A DNA stretch of 64,000 nt from Bin87 sp965197635 (GTDB lineage: Bacteria; Chloroflexota; Dehalococcoidia; Lucifugimonadales; UBA3495). The position numbers and the translations under genes were made by a program. Positions 62,457 through 64,000 of this stretch are shown one piece after another; the stretch's first letter is position 1; each line of letters opens with the position of its first letter. The notes beneath the pieces are model-generated. The model was not told where the DNA came from and searched no databases. It saw only the letters and a list, made by a program, of their open reading frames with translations. The DNA is taken from assembly GCA_965197635.1 (NCBI GenBank), contig CBDANN010000005.1, forward strand, positions 186,001 to 250,000, written 5' to 3'.

Positions 62457-63914
62457 TCAGCGCATTACGCCGACGCGGACGTTGCGAAAGCGTGATGGGC
62501 TGGCGCCGTGGCTGGTATGGGCGATTTGACCGGGCTGACCCTTTCCGCAGCGGGGTGTTCCCCAGAGTTGCCAGTGCTGGGGACCGCATACGGCGTCGCA
62601 GCCGCGCCAGAATTCGGGGGTTATGCCGGTGTAGGTGCAGTTACGGAGCAGCCGGCCCAGCTTGCCGTTTTTAATTTCACGGCCAACCTCCGTACCGAAC
62701 TGGAAGTTGTAGCGGCGGTCGTCAATGGACCAGGAGCGGTTGGTCTCCAGGTAAATGCCCTCGTCGGTGTCGGCTACCAGGTCGTCCAGCGTCCACCCGC
62801 CCGGCTGCAGGCTCACGTTGGTCATGCGGATCAGCGGGATGCGGTTCCAGGAAGCGGCTCGCATACAGCCGTTGGACGGCAGGCCCAACCGTGTAGCGGA
62901 TTCACGGGACATCAGGTAACCCACGAACTGCCCGTCGCGTATGATGTCAGTGGCCTGGGCTGGCAATCCCTCGTCGTCCCATCCGAAAGTGCCCAAGCCG
63001 GCGGCGCTGGCGCTGTCGGCGGTGATGTTCACGTGTTCGGAGCCGTACCGGAAATCGTGCAGCAGGTCGGGAGTGAGGAATGAGGTGCCGGCAAAAGCGG
63101 CTTCATCGCCCAGGGCTCGGTCGAGTTCCACGGCGTGGCCGCAGGATTCGTGGATTTGCAAAGCCAGTTGGCTGCTGTCGATTATCAGGTCGGTGGTGAT
63201 GTCTGAAGGACAAGGGTCGGCGGTGAGGAGTTCGGCGGCTTCTTCGGCGGTGCGCCGGGCGTTTCCCGGCAAGTCCATGGCGGCGACGTACTCCCAACCG
63301 GCGCAGCCCTGCTGACGGCCGTGGGATTGGGGATAGGAACGGCGCTGGGTTTCGCCGTTTCCCACCGCCGTGGCCTGAACGCCGCCGCCGGCTTCGTAGA
63401 TGGTCTGGCGCACCAGCGCGCCCTCGGTGTTGGCGAAGGTGCGTTCCTCGCGGATGAAAACCAGGTTGGCCATGCGTGCGCTCACCTGGGGTACGGAGGC
63501 CATCTCCCGGTCGGCGGCCAGCAGGAGGCTCAGTTTGTCATCCAGCGATATGGTGAAGGGGTCGATGCCGATGGGTGTGGAATAACTGCCCGTACTGGCG
63601 ACCGGCATCCCCAGCAGCTGGGCCGCTGTCATGCCGGAACCGTTATGGCGCGCGGATGCCCGCGCGATCTGGACGGCTTGCCCGGCCGCCTGGTCGGCGG
63701 CAATGTTGGTCAGTTCGCGGGTGGAGGCGAATCCCCACGCTCCCTGGTACACGGCGCGAATTCCGAAACCCACCGATTCGTCGCCGGTCATGGTCTCCAC
63801 GACCCCGTTGCGGACCACGATGCGTTGCTCCCGGTTGGAAACCAAACGTATGTCGGCGTACTCCGCTCCTTGCTGGCGGGCGGTGTCCAATGCGGTGGCT
63901 ATGATAGGGTCCAT
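62457..63914 (-). CDS. tldD: TldD family metalloprotease
   Basis: A 485-residue zinc metalloprotease with the active-site motif LQIHESCGHAVELDRAL: His255 and His260 bind zinc, Glu256 is the base, and a late Cys in LLRNCTYTG is the fourth ligand site typical of TldD. The C-terminus is extended and Arg-rich beyond the usual end. It is the first gene of the tldD-tldE pair. ATG 63914 is followed by MDPIIATALDTARQQGAEYA, a normal N-terminus for the family. Confidence 0.9.
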   Translation of the reverse strand: MDPIIATALDTARQQGAEYADIRLVSNREQRIVVRNGVVETMTGDESVGFGIRAVYQGAWGFASTRELTNIAADQAAGQAVQIARASARHNGSGMTAAQLLGMPVASTGSYSTPIGIDPFTISLDDKLSLLLAADREMASVPQVSARMANLVFIREERTFANTEGALVRQTIYEAGGGVQATAVGNGETQRRSYPQSHGRQQGCAGWEYVAAMDLPGNARRTAEEAAELLTADPCPSDITTDLIIDSSQLALQIHESCGHAVELDRALGDEAAFAGTSFLTPDLLHDFRYGSEHVNITADSASAAGLGTFGWDDEGLPAQATDIIRDGQFVGYLMSRESATRLGLPSNGCMRAASWNRIPLIRMTNVSLQPGGWTLDDLVADTDEGIYLETNRSWSIDDRRYNFQFGTEVGREIKNGKLGRLLRNCTYTGITPEFWRGCDAVCGPQHWQLWGTPRCGKGQPGQIAHTSHGASPSRFRNVRVGVMR

Positions 63915-63984
63915 AACAGGGTTTCCTGCTTTGGCGCTTCCCGGTAATTCAGTGGGTTTGCCTGTCCGTTAGAGGTCCGACCAC

Positions 63985-64000
63985 GAGATTGCCACGTTGA
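63985..64000. repeat. Start of a dispersed palindromic repeat cut by the window edge
   Basis: gagattgccacgttga matches the arm of the element at 31651-31757 (agattgccacg shared). The rest lies outside the window. Confidence 0.5.

Overview
The window is GC-rich bacterial DNA. Gene content suggests a Chloroflexota lineage of the SAR202/Dehalococcoidia type, perhaps host-associated: a luciferase-like flavin oxidoreductase, tandem lipoprotein binding proteins, Uma2 repeats, an RraA-like protein, a UGSC selenoprotein and a giant FN3/Calx-beta/cadherin/LRR surface protein. This is an inference from gene families; no rRNA, tRNA or ribosomal marker was seen, so the taxonomy is unproven.

Layout. 1-6 kb: a tandem array of near-identical peptide-type ABC substrate-binding lipoproteins (one cut by the window edge, two intact, one decayed). 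6-8.3 kb: two broken transposase genes. 8.3-25.4 kb: mostly intact metabolic genes: flavin oxidoreductase, cysteine-dioxygenase-like cupin, four-domain rhodanese, four Uma2 paralogs around a sulfite-oxidase-type molybdenum enzyme, an acyl-CoA-dehydrogenase-like flavoprotein, RraA-like protein, lipoprotein cyclophilin, aspartic protease, a two-gene unit ending in a UGSC selenoprotein, tgt, a TauE/SafE transporter and a zinc alcohol dehydrogenase. 25.5-31.4 kb: a HExxH lipoprotein, an SDR lacking its catalytic residues, an AAA ATPase plus TOPRIM pair that looks like a defence module, and both subunits of a 3-oxoacid CoA-transferase. 31.9-41.7 kb: a lipoprotein followed by one very large secreted subtilase/adhesin reading through three single-base frameshifts. 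41.7-56.3 kb: an insertion-sequence graveyard (IS630, IS21, IS256, IS1182, IS110 types) with a few surviving genes, including a periplasmic binding protein coupled to a truncated membrane sensor. 56.4-64 kb: two more binding-protein paralogs, an amidase with a GatC-like partner, and a TldE/TldD pair.

Most interesting: (1) an in-frame TGA at 21529-21531 inside a U-G-S-C motif, followed by a 12-bp hairpin at the right distance to be a bacterial SECIS, so two apparent ORFs are one selenoprotein; (2) the AAA/TOPRIM pair joined by a TGATG overlap; (3) mini-palindromes inserted into coding sequence: an identical 8-codon PVSSTGQA insert in two unrelated transposases, and a second repeat type (CCTGAGCTTG-TCGAAGG) inside one IS630 and twice inside one IstA; (4) the giant surface protein, whose stop codon is supplied by the terminal TA of an IS630 insertion.
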